A stretch of DNA of 62,176 bases from Hellea sp. (lineage in GTDB: Bacteria; Pseudomonadota; Alphaproteobacteria; Caulobacterales; Maricaulaceae): assembly GCA_013002305.1 (NCBI GenBank), contig JABDKG010000073.1:1-62176 (forward strand), read 5' to 3'. This document shows, piece after piece, positions 27,730 through 35,876 of the stretch. The notes beneath the pieces are model-generated. The model made no database searches. It worked only from the letters and a program-made list of their open reading frames with translations, and had not been told where the DNA came from. Every line of letters starts with the position of its first letter. Positions within the stretch are counted from its first letter, which is position 1. The position numbers and the translations under genes were made by a program.

Positions 27730-28446
27730 TCAACCTTTATCGCCAGTCTGGTGCAAAGAATTATTGCCGCTCTCATGGGGTTTGTCTTCCCAGCTATCAG
27801 GGATCAGCGCGCAAAAACCGGCAAGCCGGCCGATCGCCTGATCAAAATTTTTCGCCATCCGGCCTTTTTTTATGGCCGCATGAACAATGTCTTCGCGGTT
27901 TAGAGCCGCGCCGAGTTCAGCCGATGTAAAACATCCCAAAACCGGCGTTTCTTTAAATCCAAGCTCCCGCGACACAGCTTTGGTCAGAACCCGGATTTTA
28001 CCGCGGCCACCGGCGGCGCCATTTGACGCTTCAATCCGCCAAGCCAGGGGTTCTGCTTGGCTGGCCGATTTAACTTGATCAAATCCCATATGTATATGAC
28101 CGGCCTTAAGCGCCATAGTCATTAAGGACAGCACGCGCCGTTTCAGCAATTGTTCCGTTTGGTCGACCAATGTGTCATCAACAGAAATATTGGCTTTAAA
28201 ACCGCGCTTAAATCCGCCGGATTTAATGGCCGTTTCAAGCGACGATCGATCCGCTTTCACCCAGACGCCGCGTCCGGGCAGTTTTTCCGCTATGTCCGGC
28301 ACGACCTGTCCGTCAGGCGCTTCTACAAAACGGATCATCTGGCTTTTCAGATGGACCTGTCCAGAAGACACGCACTGACGCTCAGGGCCTTTATGACCCC
28401 TTTTATCGACGAATGTCTCGGATGATATTGCGGTGTCAGTTACCAA
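27730..28446 (-). CDS. ylxR: YlxR-family RNA-binding protein with L7Ae-like domain
   Basis: A 238-aa protein with an N-terminal YlxR (DUF448) domain (residues 15-90: RQCVSSGQVHLKSQMIRFVEAPDGQVVPDIAEKLPGRGVWVKADRSSL). A C-terminal L7Ae-like ribosomal fold follows (residues about 115-215: KRRVLSLMTMALKAGHIHMGFDQVKSA). YlxR proteins bind RNA and have been linked to RNase P and to transcription in some bacteria. The alphaproteobacterial form with the extra L7Ae-like part is standard at this locus. The canonical GR(G/S)W is present as GRGVWV. It lies three bases after nusA, so translation is probably coupled. Confidence 0.92.
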   Translation of the reverse strand: MVTDTAISSETFVDKRGHKGPERQCVSSGQVHLKSQMIRFVEAPDGQVVPDIAEKLPGRGVWVKADRSSLETAIKSGGFKRGFKANISVDDTLVDQTEQLLKRRVLSLMTMALKAGHIHMGFDQVKSASQAEPLAWRIEASNGAAGGRGKIRVLTKAVSRELGFKETPVLGCFTSAELGAALNREDIVHAAIKKGRMAKNFDQAIGRLAGFCALIPDSWEDKPHESGNNSLHQTGDKG

Positions 28447-28449
28447 ATC

Positions 28450-30093
28450 TTAGCTCTCAAACACGCTGGCAGCTGTATATTCTTCTTCGGCTGGCGTTTC
28501 GGTGGTTACTTCGACTTCTTCTTCCTCAAGCTCGGCTTCGTCGATCCATCCCGCTTTGACGCGGGCTTTCATGATCATATCGGTCGCGGCTGTCACAGAA
28601 AGACCAAAGCCTTCCAGAATGCCGTCCTCATGGACCTTTTCACCGGCCTTATTGACTTCAGTGTAGCCGCGAAGATCATCCGGGATCAGACCCGCGACAT
28701 CTTCAACGGTTTTCACGTCGTTTTCACCAAAGGCAACCGCCATAGGCAGCGTCACACCTTCGATCTCAAGCACGTCGTCTTTGACGCCGGCCGCTTTACG
28801 TTTCTCGTCTTGCTCTTGCGCTTGGCGCTCGAGGAATTCACGGGCACGAGTCTGAAGCTCAACCGCTGTATCTTCGTCAAATCCTTCTATCGCGGTGATT
28901 TCGTCTTGAGCGACATAACCCACTTCTTCGAGGGTTTGGAAACCTTCAGAAACCAAGAGCTGAGCAATCATTTCGTCCACATCCAGCGCTTCCATAAACA
29001 GGGCTGAGCGTTCCTGGAATTCTTTCTGGCGACGCTCGGATTCCTGATCTTCCGTCATAATATCGATTGCCCAGCCGGAAAGCTGTGACGCGAGGCGAAC
29101 ATTTTGCCCGCGTCGGCCAATCGCCAGTGATAGCTGCTCATCAGGGACAACAACCTCAATACGGTTATCATCTTCGTCGATCACGACCTTGGTTACTTCG
29201 GCAGGCTGCAGGGCATTGACAATGAACGCCGCCGCATCATCGGTCCACGGAATAATATCGATCCGCTCGCCTTGCAGCTCGTTTACAACCGCCTGTACGC
29301 GCGAACCGCGCATACCGACACAAGCGCCGACAGGGTCGATAGACCCGTCATTAGAATAGACGGCGATCTTGGCGCGGCTCCCAGGGTCACGGGCAACAGA
29401 AACAATCTGGATGACACCCTCATAAACTTCCGGCACTTCTTGGGCAAAGAGCTGGGCCATAAATTGCGGATGGGCGCGTGATAGGAAAATCTGGCTTCCG
29501 CGCGGTTCTTGGCGAACCTCGAGTATATAGGCGCGAATACGATCGCCGCCCTTGACATTTTCGCGCGGGAGCGCTTCTTCACGGCGAATAACCCCTTCGG
29601 CGCGGCCTAGATCGACAATGATATGGCCATATTCAACGCGCTTAACAATACCGTTGATGATCTCGCCGACCCGATCTTTATATTCTTCATACTGACGTTC
29701 GCGTTCGGCTTCGCGGACTTTTTGGACGATCACTTGTTTTGCCATTTGGCTTTGAACCCGGCCAAACTCAATCGGCGGCAACTGGGTGACGAATTCATAT
29801 CCGATTTCGGCATCAGGATTATCAAGCTTGGCGGATCCAAGGTCAATTTCAGTGGACTCATTCTCGACTTCTTCCACAACGGTCACAACCCGGGTCAAAT
29901 CCATTTCGCCGGTCACCGGATCAAGCTTGGCCCGGATATCCAGTTCACTGCCATAACGCAGACGCGCTGCCTTCTGGATGGCTTCTTCAATCGCCCCCAA
30001 AACAATGGATTTATCAATCGATTTTTCCTGTGCGACCGCATTGGCGATTTGCAAAAGTTCCAGCTTATTGGCACTGATTCCCGCTGTAGACAT
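28450..30093 (-). CDS. nusA: Transcription termination/antitermination factor NusA
   Basis: A 547-aa NusA. It has the N-terminal RNA-polymerase-binding domain (residues 1-135), an S1 domain (about 137-200, GEIINGIVKRVEYGHIIVDLGRAEGVIRREE), KH1 and KH2 (about 230-350, including GACVGMRGSRVQAVVNELQGERIDIIPW and LAIGRRGQNVRLASQL), and two C-terminal acidic helix-hairpin-helix repeats (about 365-500). NusA modulates pausing, termination and rRNA antitermination. The very acidic C-terminal tail (ELEEEEVEVTTETPAEEE) is usual in alphaproteobacteria. It follows rimP by 17 bases and is in the same operon. Confidence 0.97.
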   Translation of the reverse strand: MSTAGISANKLELLQIANAVAQEKSIDKSIVLGAIEEAIQKAARLRYGSELDIRAKLDPVTGEMDLTRVVTVVEEVENESTEIDLGSAKLDNPDAEIGYEFVTQLPPIEFGRVQSQMAKQVIVQKVREAERERQYEEYKDRVGEIINGIVKRVEYGHIIVDLGRAEGVIRREEALPRENVKGGDRIRAYILEVRQEPRGSQIFLSRAHPQFMAQLFAQEVPEVYEGVIQIVSVARDPGSRAKIAVYSNDGSIDPVGACVGMRGSRVQAVVNELQGERIDIIPWTDDAAAFIVNALQPAEVTKVVIDEDDNRIEVVVPDEQLSLAIGRRGQNVRLASQLSGWAIDIMTEDQESERRQKEFQERSALFMEALDVDEMIAQLLVSEGFQTLEEVGYVAQDEITAIEGFDEDTAVELQTRAREFLERQAQEQDEKRKAAGVKDDVLEIEGVTLPMAVAFGENDVKTVEDVAGLIPDDLRGYTEVNKAGEKVHEDGILEGFGLSVTAATDMIMKARVKAGWIDEAELEEEEVEVTTETPAEEEYTAASVFES

Positions 30094-30110
30094 TATGTTC
30101 TCCCTGACAG

Positions 30111-30635
30111 CTATTCTTTAAGTTTTGCGGCGGACTTTTTATCTTGCCCTGCCGCGATGAGTTCATCGGTAATGAGGAGTTTGGCTTCACTGATCCATGC
30201 AAATGGAATCTCGGCCCGCTCTTCTTCACCGTCCAAATCTATTTCGATATTATTGCCATCATATCCGGCTAAAATACCGCGGAAACGTTTTCGCCCTTCA
30301 ACGAAACGATCCAGTTCAATCCGGGCCAAATGTCCCGCATATTCTTTATAATCCTCTATCGCCGTCAGGGGTCTATCAAGACCTGGAGACGACACTTCCA
30401 GCACATAGGCATCATGAATTGGATCTTCGACTTCCAGTGCCGAAGATAAAGCTCTCGAGAGATCAGCGCAATTCCCGACGCCCATTTGGCCATCTGAAAT
30501 CCGCTCAGCCATAATCTGGACAGTCGCGCGTTTACCGCCCATCACCCGAACGCGCACGATCCTTAAACCAAGGTCCGCAGCAACCGGGTCGGCAATGGCG
30601 AGTATCCTCGCATCCATATCAGTTTTCGTCTTCAT
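30111..30635 (-). CDS. rimP: Ribosome maturation factor RimP
   Basis: A 174-aa protein needed for 30S subunit maturation. It has the N-terminal RimP domain (DARILAIADPVAADLGLRIVRVRVMGGKRATVQIMAER, then YVLEVSSPGLDRPLTAIEDY) and the C-terminal Sm-like domain (KRFRGILAGYDGNNIEIDLDGEEERAEIPFAWISEAKLL). Two ATGs are possible (30635 and 30617), and I keep the longer form. It is the first gene of the nusA-infB operon. Its leader contains a terminator hairpin 30 bases upstream of the ATG and a promoter upstream of that, so expression could be attenuated. Confidence 0.95.
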   Translation of the reverse strand: MKTKTDMDARILAIADPVAADLGLRIVRVRVMGGKRATVQIMAERISDGQMGVGNCADLSRALSSALEVEDPIHDAYVLEVSSPGLDRPLTAIEDYKEYAGHLARIELDRFVEGRKRFRGILAGYDGNNIEIDLDGEEERAEIPFAWISEAKLLITDELIAAGQDKKSAAKLKE

Positions 30636-30664
30636 CCGTTCCTATCACGGTTAAATTTAGCCAT

Positions 30665-30689
30665 AAAAAAAACGGCCCCGCTGGGGCCG
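30665..30689 (-). terminator. Intrinsic terminator between trmB and rimP
   Basis: On the minus strand CGGCCCC/GGGGCCG form a perfect seven-bp GC stem (30673-30679 with 30683-30689) with a three-base loop. Eight U residues follow directly (30665-30672). It is well placed to end the trmB transcript. Because a promoter-like element sits between it and trmB (30732-30760), it could also end a short RNA or attenuate rimP. Confidence 0.88.
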
Positions 30690-30731
30690 CCATCTTAGCG
30701 TTTGGTACGCTTTGGCGTGTATGTGCTGCTG

Positions 30732-30760
30732 CATATAGGGATAAATTAATAATTTGTCCA
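30732..30760 (-). promoter_or_regulatory. Sigma-70-type promoter upstream of the rimP leader
   Basis: On the minus strand, TGGACA (30755-30760) and TATATG (30732-30737) are separated by exactly 17 bases. This is a strong fit to the alphaproteobacterial housekeeping consensus. Initiation would be near 30725, giving a 35-60 nt RNA before the terminator at 30665-30689. That segment also has a small stem AGCGT/ACGCT (30697-30701 with 30707-30711). Confidence 0.5.
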
Positions 30761-30780
30761 GCTAAAAGCGCTGATAATTT

Positions 30781-31446
30781 TTATGCCTTTTCAAAGGTCA
30801 AATAATGACACGGACTATCAGCTTTGAAGGCCTTGGCCTCATATCGTGTGCCCGGCCATCCTTTATACGGAGTTCGCCATGAGCTTGGGGCGGGTGGATC
30901 AAATTTGAAATGCCCGTTAGATTTAAGCCGGGTCAAAGTCCAATCTACATAGTCAATAATATCGCTCGCGAAAAACAATTGCCCCTGATCTTTTAAGACT
31001 CGCACGAGGTCTGTCAAAAAGACCTCATTGATCAGGCGTCGTTTATTATGGCGTGTTTTCGGCCAGGGGTCCGGGAATAATATGTAAATCCGGGACAGCG
31101 CTTTTTCCGGCAGTTGATCAAGTACATCACGCGCATCCCCATGATATAGAAATAGATTGGTTAGCCCAAATTCATGAGCGCCAGCAACTGCTTTAGCGAC
31201 GCCGTTCAAAAATGGCTCGGCACCAATTATTGCAATTTTCGGGTTTTTGCGGGCCAGATCAATAAGGTGATCGGCACCGCCAAATCCTATCTCAATCCAC
31301 AGCTCATCAAATTTGGAAAAATCCGAATCCGCTTGAAGCTGAATTTTGGGAAAAAATTCATCCATCAGGCCTTGTTGTTGGGCCCGTAGTGGGCGTCCTT
31401 TCGAACGCCCATAAAGTCTCGGTCTATCAGAAAAATCCGATGACAT
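30781..31446 (-). CDS. trmB: tRNA (guanine-N7-)-methyltransferase
   Basis: A 221-aa SAM-dependent enzyme that makes m7G46 in tRNA. The SAM-binding strand is ELWIEIGFGGADHLIDLARKNP, and the family signature FPDPWPKTRHNKRR is intact. IGAEPFLNGVAKAV and the C-terminal GWPGTRYEAKAF also match. It begins six bases after the upstream regulator's stop and is therefore probably in one transcript with lnt and the regulator. Transcription should end at the hairpin at 30665-30689. In many alphaproteobacteria metK lies between the regulator and trmB; here it does not. Confidence 0.96.
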   Translation of the reverse strand: MSSDFSDRPRLYGRSKGRPLRAQQQGLMDEFFPKIQLQADSDFSKFDELWIEIGFGGADHLIDLARKNPKIAIIGAEPFLNGVAKAVAGAHEFGLTNLFLYHGDARDVLDQLPEKALSRIYILFPDPWPKTRHNKRRLINEVFLTDLVRVLKDQGQLFFASDIIDYVDWTLTRLKSNGHFKFDPPAPSSWRTPYKGWPGTRYEAKAFKADSPCHYLTFEKA

Positions 31447-31451
31447 GTATT

Positions 31452-31865
31452 TTAGTGAACGCTTTCCTGCTCTGCCAATGATCTTGCTAGCTCAAGGATC
31501 TGACGCCGCACGGCGCGGTTTTTGATCTGTGTAACGGCGGCGGCCAAAGCCACACCATCAGAGCTATTTATAAATTGGTAGATGGCCGGAGGCTGCGGAT
31601 TGTCACCACCATCTACGGCGTCTGGCAATCCATCATAAAAGAACTGAACCGGGACCTGAAGGACCTTTGAAATAGCCCAAAGGCGGCTAGCTCCGACACG
31701 GTTTGTCCCGCGTTCATATTTTTGAACCTGCTGAAACGTTATTCCTAACTGTTCCCCCAGCTGTTCTTGACTCATTTTAAGTGTTTTCCGGCGCAACCTG
31801 ATACGCGTGCCAACATGCACGTCGACCTCACTGGCAGCACGCGGAGCGTGTTTAGAAGTGGGCAT
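31452..31865 (-). CDS. XRE-family regulator, PraR/PhrR-like
   Basis: A 137-aa transcription factor with an N-terminal helix-turn-helix (residues 15-72: DVHVGTRIRLRRKTLKMSQEQLGEQLGITFQQVQKYERGTNRVGASRLWAISKVLQVPVQFFYDGLP). This closely matches the PraR/PhrR group of rhizobia, where the gene also neighbours lnt (actA) and affects attachment, quorum sensing or pH responses. The C-terminal part is a short helical domain (RRQILELARSLAEQE). Its regulon here is unknown. It lies 81 bases downstream of lnt and six bases upstream of trmB. No autoregulatory operator is obvious in 31866-31946. Confidence 0.85.
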   Translation of the reverse strand: MPTSKHAPRAASEVDVHVGTRIRLRRKTLKMSQEQLGEQLGITFQQVQKYERGTNRVGASRLWAISKVLQVPVQFFYDGLPDAVDGGDNPQPPAIYQFINSSDGVALAAAVTQIKNRAVRRQILELARSLAEQESVH

Positions 31866-31946
31866 TTGATAAACCTTTTCTCTATTACCGATTGTACCAC
31901 ATCAATCGATTTATCATTATTTTTATGTTCTCGCGGTTGTCCCCTC

Positions 31947-33518
31947 TTATTTATTATCTCTCCGCCTGACGGGTATAGGCACTAAAACTAGGCATATCAA
32001 GGCAATTAGCCAACTTATCCAACTTAAGGGTAAGCTTTCCCTTAAGGATTGCGGCAGTCGTGAATCAATCGCCTGCCGGGCGTGCGGCTTTGCGTAAGTG
32101 ACATAGCGTCCATAGGGGTCAATCACGCCTGAATAGCCATTTGACGCGGATCGAATTAGCGGTACGCGCTCCTCGATCGCCCGGTAACGCGCAATATTGG
32201 CATGTTGCTCCGGGCCGACCGCTGCGCCAAACCAAGCATCATTGGATTGATTTAGAATCCATTTCACGTCTTCGGTTTTCGATCTCGGTGTCAGACCTGA
32301 AAATATCACCTCATAGCATATCTGGACGCTACCGGTTGGCAGGCCGGGAATTCGAGAAAGGGTTTTCTCCGGCGCCGGTGTGAATGACCCGATATCCGCT
32401 GAAACCACCTTGGCCCCGAACCGCTCGACAAATTTTCCGCCTGGAATGATCTCGCCAAACGGGACAAGGCGTTTTTTATCCGATGTCGCGACGACGGTTC
32501 CCAATGGATCCTTGTCAAATGTCAGCGCAAATGACGTGTTATAATGCGAGTCCGAGCCCGCCGGATTAATTTCAACCCGCGAACTATTGACCAACCAAAT
32601 TGGCGGAGATTGATCAGCACTTTTAAGAGTAGCGCCCATGGCCGCCCTGAGCTGGGCAAAGCGATTGCGCATTAAATAGCCATCAATCGCGCCTTCAGGC
32701 CATATGACATGGGTGATGTTTTCCAGACCGGGCGCGGAGCTTAAATTGATAAAGTCCTGAACGATCTGCATATCCAGCTCGGGGTTTTCCGGGTCGAGCC
32801 GGTCTTTTTGACTGAAAGGAACATTGACGATCCGCAGATTAACGCCGTCGACATATTGAAGCTCGACGCTGCTCAGCCGCCAAGCGCCATATCCAAGATT
32901 GGCGAAAATCAGACCCGCCGCGAGCGCGCCAGGCAGGAGACTTTTCTCCCAGACAGACCGCGCCAATAGGGCTGACACCAGCAAGACCAATAGTGACAGA
33001 CCATAAATACCAAAGATCGCGGCGGATTGGGATAATGTGTTCCCGGCCTTGAAAATATAACCAGGAAGATTCCAAGGAAAGCCGCCAAATAAGTGCCCGC
33101 GAACAAATTCCGCCAAATATAATAGCAATGCCAAGGTCACATAGGGGTAGGCGGTTTTTGATTTAAAGCGCCGAAACACCCATCCGGCCACGCCCCAGAC
33201 ACTCGCCAATAATAGAGCCAGCCCGCCAACCAAAATCGGCATAATCCAGATAAAGCCCTCGCCTCTCGCAAGAAAGGCCGAAGCGACCCAGTAAATTTGT
33301 CCGAAAAAATAGCCCGTGCCTGCGATTTGGCCCGTCCAAAAAGCACGTTTTAAAGTCGGCGCAATCGCGATTAGGCGAAAAATAATCGCAAAGACAAATA
33401 TCGTGATCGGCCAAATATGATAAGGCGCGTGTCCGGCAATCCCAACTAAGCCTATGAGCGCGCATATCAGATAATAGCGCCAACCCCGCAGCGCCGCCAG
33501 TTTATCGATGAGCTTCAT
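31947..33518 (-). CDS. lnt: Apolipoprotein N-acyltransferase
   Basis: A 523-aa inner-membrane enzyme that adds the third acyl chain to lipoproteins. The N-terminal half has about six membrane helices. The C-terminal half is a periplasmic nitrilase domain with the catalytic Glu-Lys-Cys set visible in VIWPEGAIDG, KKRLVPFGE and VQICYEVIFSG. NDAWFGAAVGPEQHANIARYRAIEE is the family's substrate-loop signature. The ATG overlaps the corC-like stop (ATGA), so they are translationally coupled. The neighbouring peptidase genes (690, 35877) encode lipoproteins that this enzyme would acylate. Confidence 0.95.
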   Translation of the reverse strand: MKLIDKLAALRGWRYYLICALIGLVGIAGHAPYHIWPITIFVFAIIFRLIAIAPTLKRAFWTGQIAGTGYFFGQIYWVASAFLARGEGFIWIMPILVGGLALLLASVWGVAGWVFRRFKSKTAYPYVTLALLLYLAEFVRGHLFGGFPWNLPGYIFKAGNTLSQSAAIFGIYGLSLLVLLVSALLARSVWEKSLLPGALAAGLIFANLGYGAWRLSSVELQYVDGVNLRIVNVPFSQKDRLDPENPELDMQIVQDFINLSSAPGLENITHVIWPEGAIDGYLMRNRFAQLRAAMGATLKSADQSPPIWLVNSSRVEINPAGSDSHYNTSFALTFDKDPLGTVVATSDKKRLVPFGEIIPGGKFVERFGAKVVSADIGSFTPAPEKTLSRIPGLPTGSVQICYEVIFSGLTPRSKTEDVKWILNQSNDAWFGAAVGPEQHANIARYRAIEERVPLIRSASNGYSGVIDPYGRYVTYAKPHARQAIDSRLPQSLRESLPLSWISWLIALICLVLVPIPVRRRDNK

Positions 33519-34390
33519 TCGGCGGCGAGGTTATTCTTGGCTTTTTCGAGGGCGGATTTGGTAAGCGTGCGAACCTTGATAACTTTCACGCGGCGCGGGT
33601 CGGCATCTATAATTTCAAATTCTATCCCGTCCGGGTGATAAATAATCTCGCCGCGCTCCGGAACTCTACCAGCCAAAGTAAAAATCAATCCGCCAAGCGT
33701 ATCGACTTCACCTTCTTCGTCAGCAGATGCGAACTCCCGGCCAATGGCTTCTTCTAATTCATCTATACTTATTCGTGCGTCTGCCATCCAGTGCGTGCTA
33801 TTTTCGTTTCTCACAGTTTTGACCTGAAGGTCGACATCATCATGCTCGTCTTCAATTTCGCCAACAATTTCTTCAATAATATCTTCGATCGTCAATATGC
33901 CGTCGGTCCCGCCATATTCATCGACGACAATTGCCATATGCGTGCGTCGGGCCTGCATACGGCTTAGAAGATCTTGAGCCAGCATAGATGGCGGAACAAA
34001 CAGAACCGGGCGCTTAATAGTATTGAGAACCTTGCGATCCTTATACGTCTTAGCCGAGCGGCCCCGGGCATTAAGCATCAGATAAGGCAGCACATCTTTG
34101 ATGTGAACCATGCCAATAGGTTCGTCGAGGCTCTCTTTGTAAATCGGCAATCGCGAATGGCCAGCATCCTGAAAGGCTTTAGAAAGATCATGCAGTCCCG
34201 TATCTATATCGACCGCGATAATATCGGCGCGCGGCACCATCACGTCGACAACACGCAGCAGGTGAAACTGCTCCGCCGCATTCATCATGCGTTTTTGGTC
34301 CGGGGTTTCCTGGCTGTCCGAGCCGGGCGCTTTTCCGCGTCCGAGTACCCGCTCCAGCCAGTTCGTCGATGAAGGGTCTTCGCTCATCAA
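33515..34390 (-). CDS. CorC/HlyC-type CBS-domain protein (YbeX-like)
   Basis: A 291-aa cytosolic protein with two CBS domains (residues about 55-180: [37 protein letters not shown]... and [51 protein letters not shown]). A C-terminal CorC_HlyC domain follows (about 195-275). It lacks the membrane DUF21 domain, as in the YbeX/CorC group. CBS pairs bind adenine nucleotides; family members are linked to Mg2+/Co2+ efflux and to ribosome metabolism. It sits between ybeY and lnt in the conserved phoH-ybeY-ybeX-lnt order, with a two-base gap to ybeY. Confidence 0.92.
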   Translation of the reverse strand: MMSEDPSSTNWLERVLGRGKAPGSDSQETPDQKRMMNAAEQFHLLRVVDVMVPRADIIAVDIDTGLHDLSKAFQDAGHSRLPIYKESLDEPIGMVHIKDVLPYLMLNARGRSAKTYKDRKVLNTIKRPVLFVPPSMLAQDLLSRMQARRTHMAIVVDEYGGTDGILTIEDIIEEIVGEIEDEHDDVDLQVKTVRNENSTHWMADARISIDELEEAIGREFASADEEGEVDTLGGLIFTLAGRVPERGEIIYHPDGIEFEIIDADPRRVKVIKVRTLTKSALEKAKNNLAAE

Positions 34391-34392
34391 TC

Positions 34393-34857
34393 CTACTTAC
34401 GTTTAATCATGGAAGGTTCGTTAATCTGATAGGGGTTGTCAATACCCAACTGCGCAAGCGCCTTTTTCTCGAGCGATTCCATCTCGGCGGCCTGCTCATC
34501 GTCCTGATGGTCAAAGCCGAGCAAATGTAAAAACCCATGCACAATGAGATGAGTCACATGGTCTGCGAGCGATTTATTCTGCTGTGCGGTTTCAGCTAAG
34601 ATTGTCTCGCGGGCCAGTACAATATCGCCCATCATTGGCCCTTTCATCGGAAAAGACAGAACATTGGTCGGCTTGTTCTGGCCGCGATATTGGGCGTTGA
34701 GTTTTTGAATGGCCCTATCATCGACAAAAGCGATGGATAGCTCACCTTCGGCTTTTTGGTCGGCTGATTGGACAGCGCGCGCACAGAGATGTTCCAGATC
34801 TAAGGCAAGCTTGTTCCAATTTTGGTCTTCAATGGCAATGTCGATTTGAATGGGCAT
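34393..34857 (-). CDS. ybeY: Endoribonuclease YbeY
   Basis: A 154-aa metal-dependent endoribonuclease involved in 16S rRNA 3'-end maturation and ribosome quality control. The zinc-binding motif HGFLHLLGFDH is complete (three His), preceded by GDIVLARETI. YRGQNKPTNVLSFPM is the other family block. It follows phoH by eight bases. The protein is of standard length with no oddities. Confidence 0.96.
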   Translation of the reverse strand: MPIQIDIAIEDQNWNKLALDLEHLCARAVQSADQKAEGELSIAFVDDRAIQKLNAQYRGQNKPTNVLSFPMKGPMMGDIVLARETILAETAQQNKSLADHVTHLIVHGFLHLLGFDHQDDEQAAEMESLEKKALAQLGIDNPYQINEPSMIKRK

Positions 34858-34865
34858 TTGCCGAT

Positions 34866-35831
34866 CTACAAAATCCCGTCAGATTTGGACGCGTCAGTTT
34901 CGTAAGCATCGATGATCTTCCCAACCAGTGGATGTCGAACCACATCGCTGACTTGAAACTCGGTCGCGGCGATGCCTTTAATTCCCTTAAGGATTTTAAG
35001 GGCATGCGCCAAACCAGATAACTGACCTCTTGGTAGGTCCGATTGGGTTATGTCGCCGGTGACGGCATATTTTGCGCGCTCGCCAAGGCGGGTCAGTAAC
35101 ATTTTCATTTGAGATACAGTCGCATTTTGGGCTTCGTCGATCACAACAAACGCATCGCCAAGCGTGCGCCCGCGCATGAAGGCAAGCGGCGCAACTTCAA
35201 TTTCGCCCGACGCCTTGCGGCGCTCGGTTTCGTCGCGGCCTAGCACCATATTGAGTGCGTCCCAAATCGGCTGCATGTAGGGATCGACTTTCTCGTTCAT
35301 ATCGCCGGGCAAAAAGCCGAGCCGTTCGCCGGCCTCAACGGCAGGGCGACAAGCAATAAGCCGCTGCACTTCGCCGCGTGCCAGAAGCGATGCGCCATAA
35401 GCGGTCGCCAGAAATGTTTTACCCGTACCGGCAGGACCGACGCCGAAAATAATGGTCTCGTCTTGCAATTGGCGAATGAATGTCTCTTGGCGCGGGGTCT
35501 TGGGAACGATCGGCGCGCGGCGCGGAAACGGAATGATCGCGTCAACAGCAGCGGCTTTAACTTTGCCTTTGCCGATAGCTTTGATCAGGGTGCGGACATC
35601 GCTAACCCCGCACGGCCAGCCGCGCTCAAGGCGCTGATAAATTTCGCGCACGAGTTCACCCGCGCGTGTTCTGGCCCCCGCGTCACCATTAATATGAACG
35701 CTAGCGCCCGGAGCCTCAATATAGACATCAAACGCCTCTTCGATCAGCGCCAGGATGGCATGGTTTGGCCCGCACAATTTTTTGACAAGATCCGGATCAT
35801 CAAATTCCAATATATCTGTTTGTTTGCTCAA
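34866..35831 (-). CDS. PhoH-like ATPase (YbeZ)
   Basis: A 321-aa P-loop ATPase of the PhoH family, predicted to partner YbeY in RNA metabolism. Walker A is GPAGTGKTFLA, Walker B is FVVIDEAQN, and TGDITQSDLPRGQ is a downstream family motif. An N-terminal region of about 100 residues contains a KH-like segment (ASVHINGDAGARTRAGELVREIYQRL). The start codon is TTG at 35831, because no ATG or GTG is available in the right place. It is the first gene of the phoH-ybeY-corC-lnt run, with the M16 peptidase gene upstream (45-base gap). Confidence 0.93.
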   Translation of the reverse strand: MSKQTDILEFDDPDLVKKLCGPNHAILALIEEAFDVYIEAPGASVHINGDAGARTRAGELVREIYQRLERGWPCGVSDVRTLIKAIGKGKVKAAAVDAIIPFPRRAPIVPKTPRQETFIRQLQDETIIFGVGPAGTGKTFLATAYGASLLARGEVQRLIACRPAVEAGERLGFLPGDMNEKVDPYMQPIWDALNMVLGRDETERRKASGEIEVAPLAFMRGRTLGDAFVVIDEAQNATVSQMKMLLTRLGERAKYAVTGDITQSDLPRGQLSGLAHALKILKGIKGIAATEFQVSDVVRHPLVGKIIDAYETDASKSDGIL

Positions 35832-35876
35832 TTTTATAACTTTCTAACGTCGGCGCAATTTTACGCGTTCACGCCA

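Noticed and set aside
30657-30734. A 25-codon frame over the rimP leader terminator (starts ATGCAGCAGCAC)
   Set aside because: Its ATG lies inside the proposed -10 element, so it would not be transcribed from that promoter, and the coding runs through the terminator stem.
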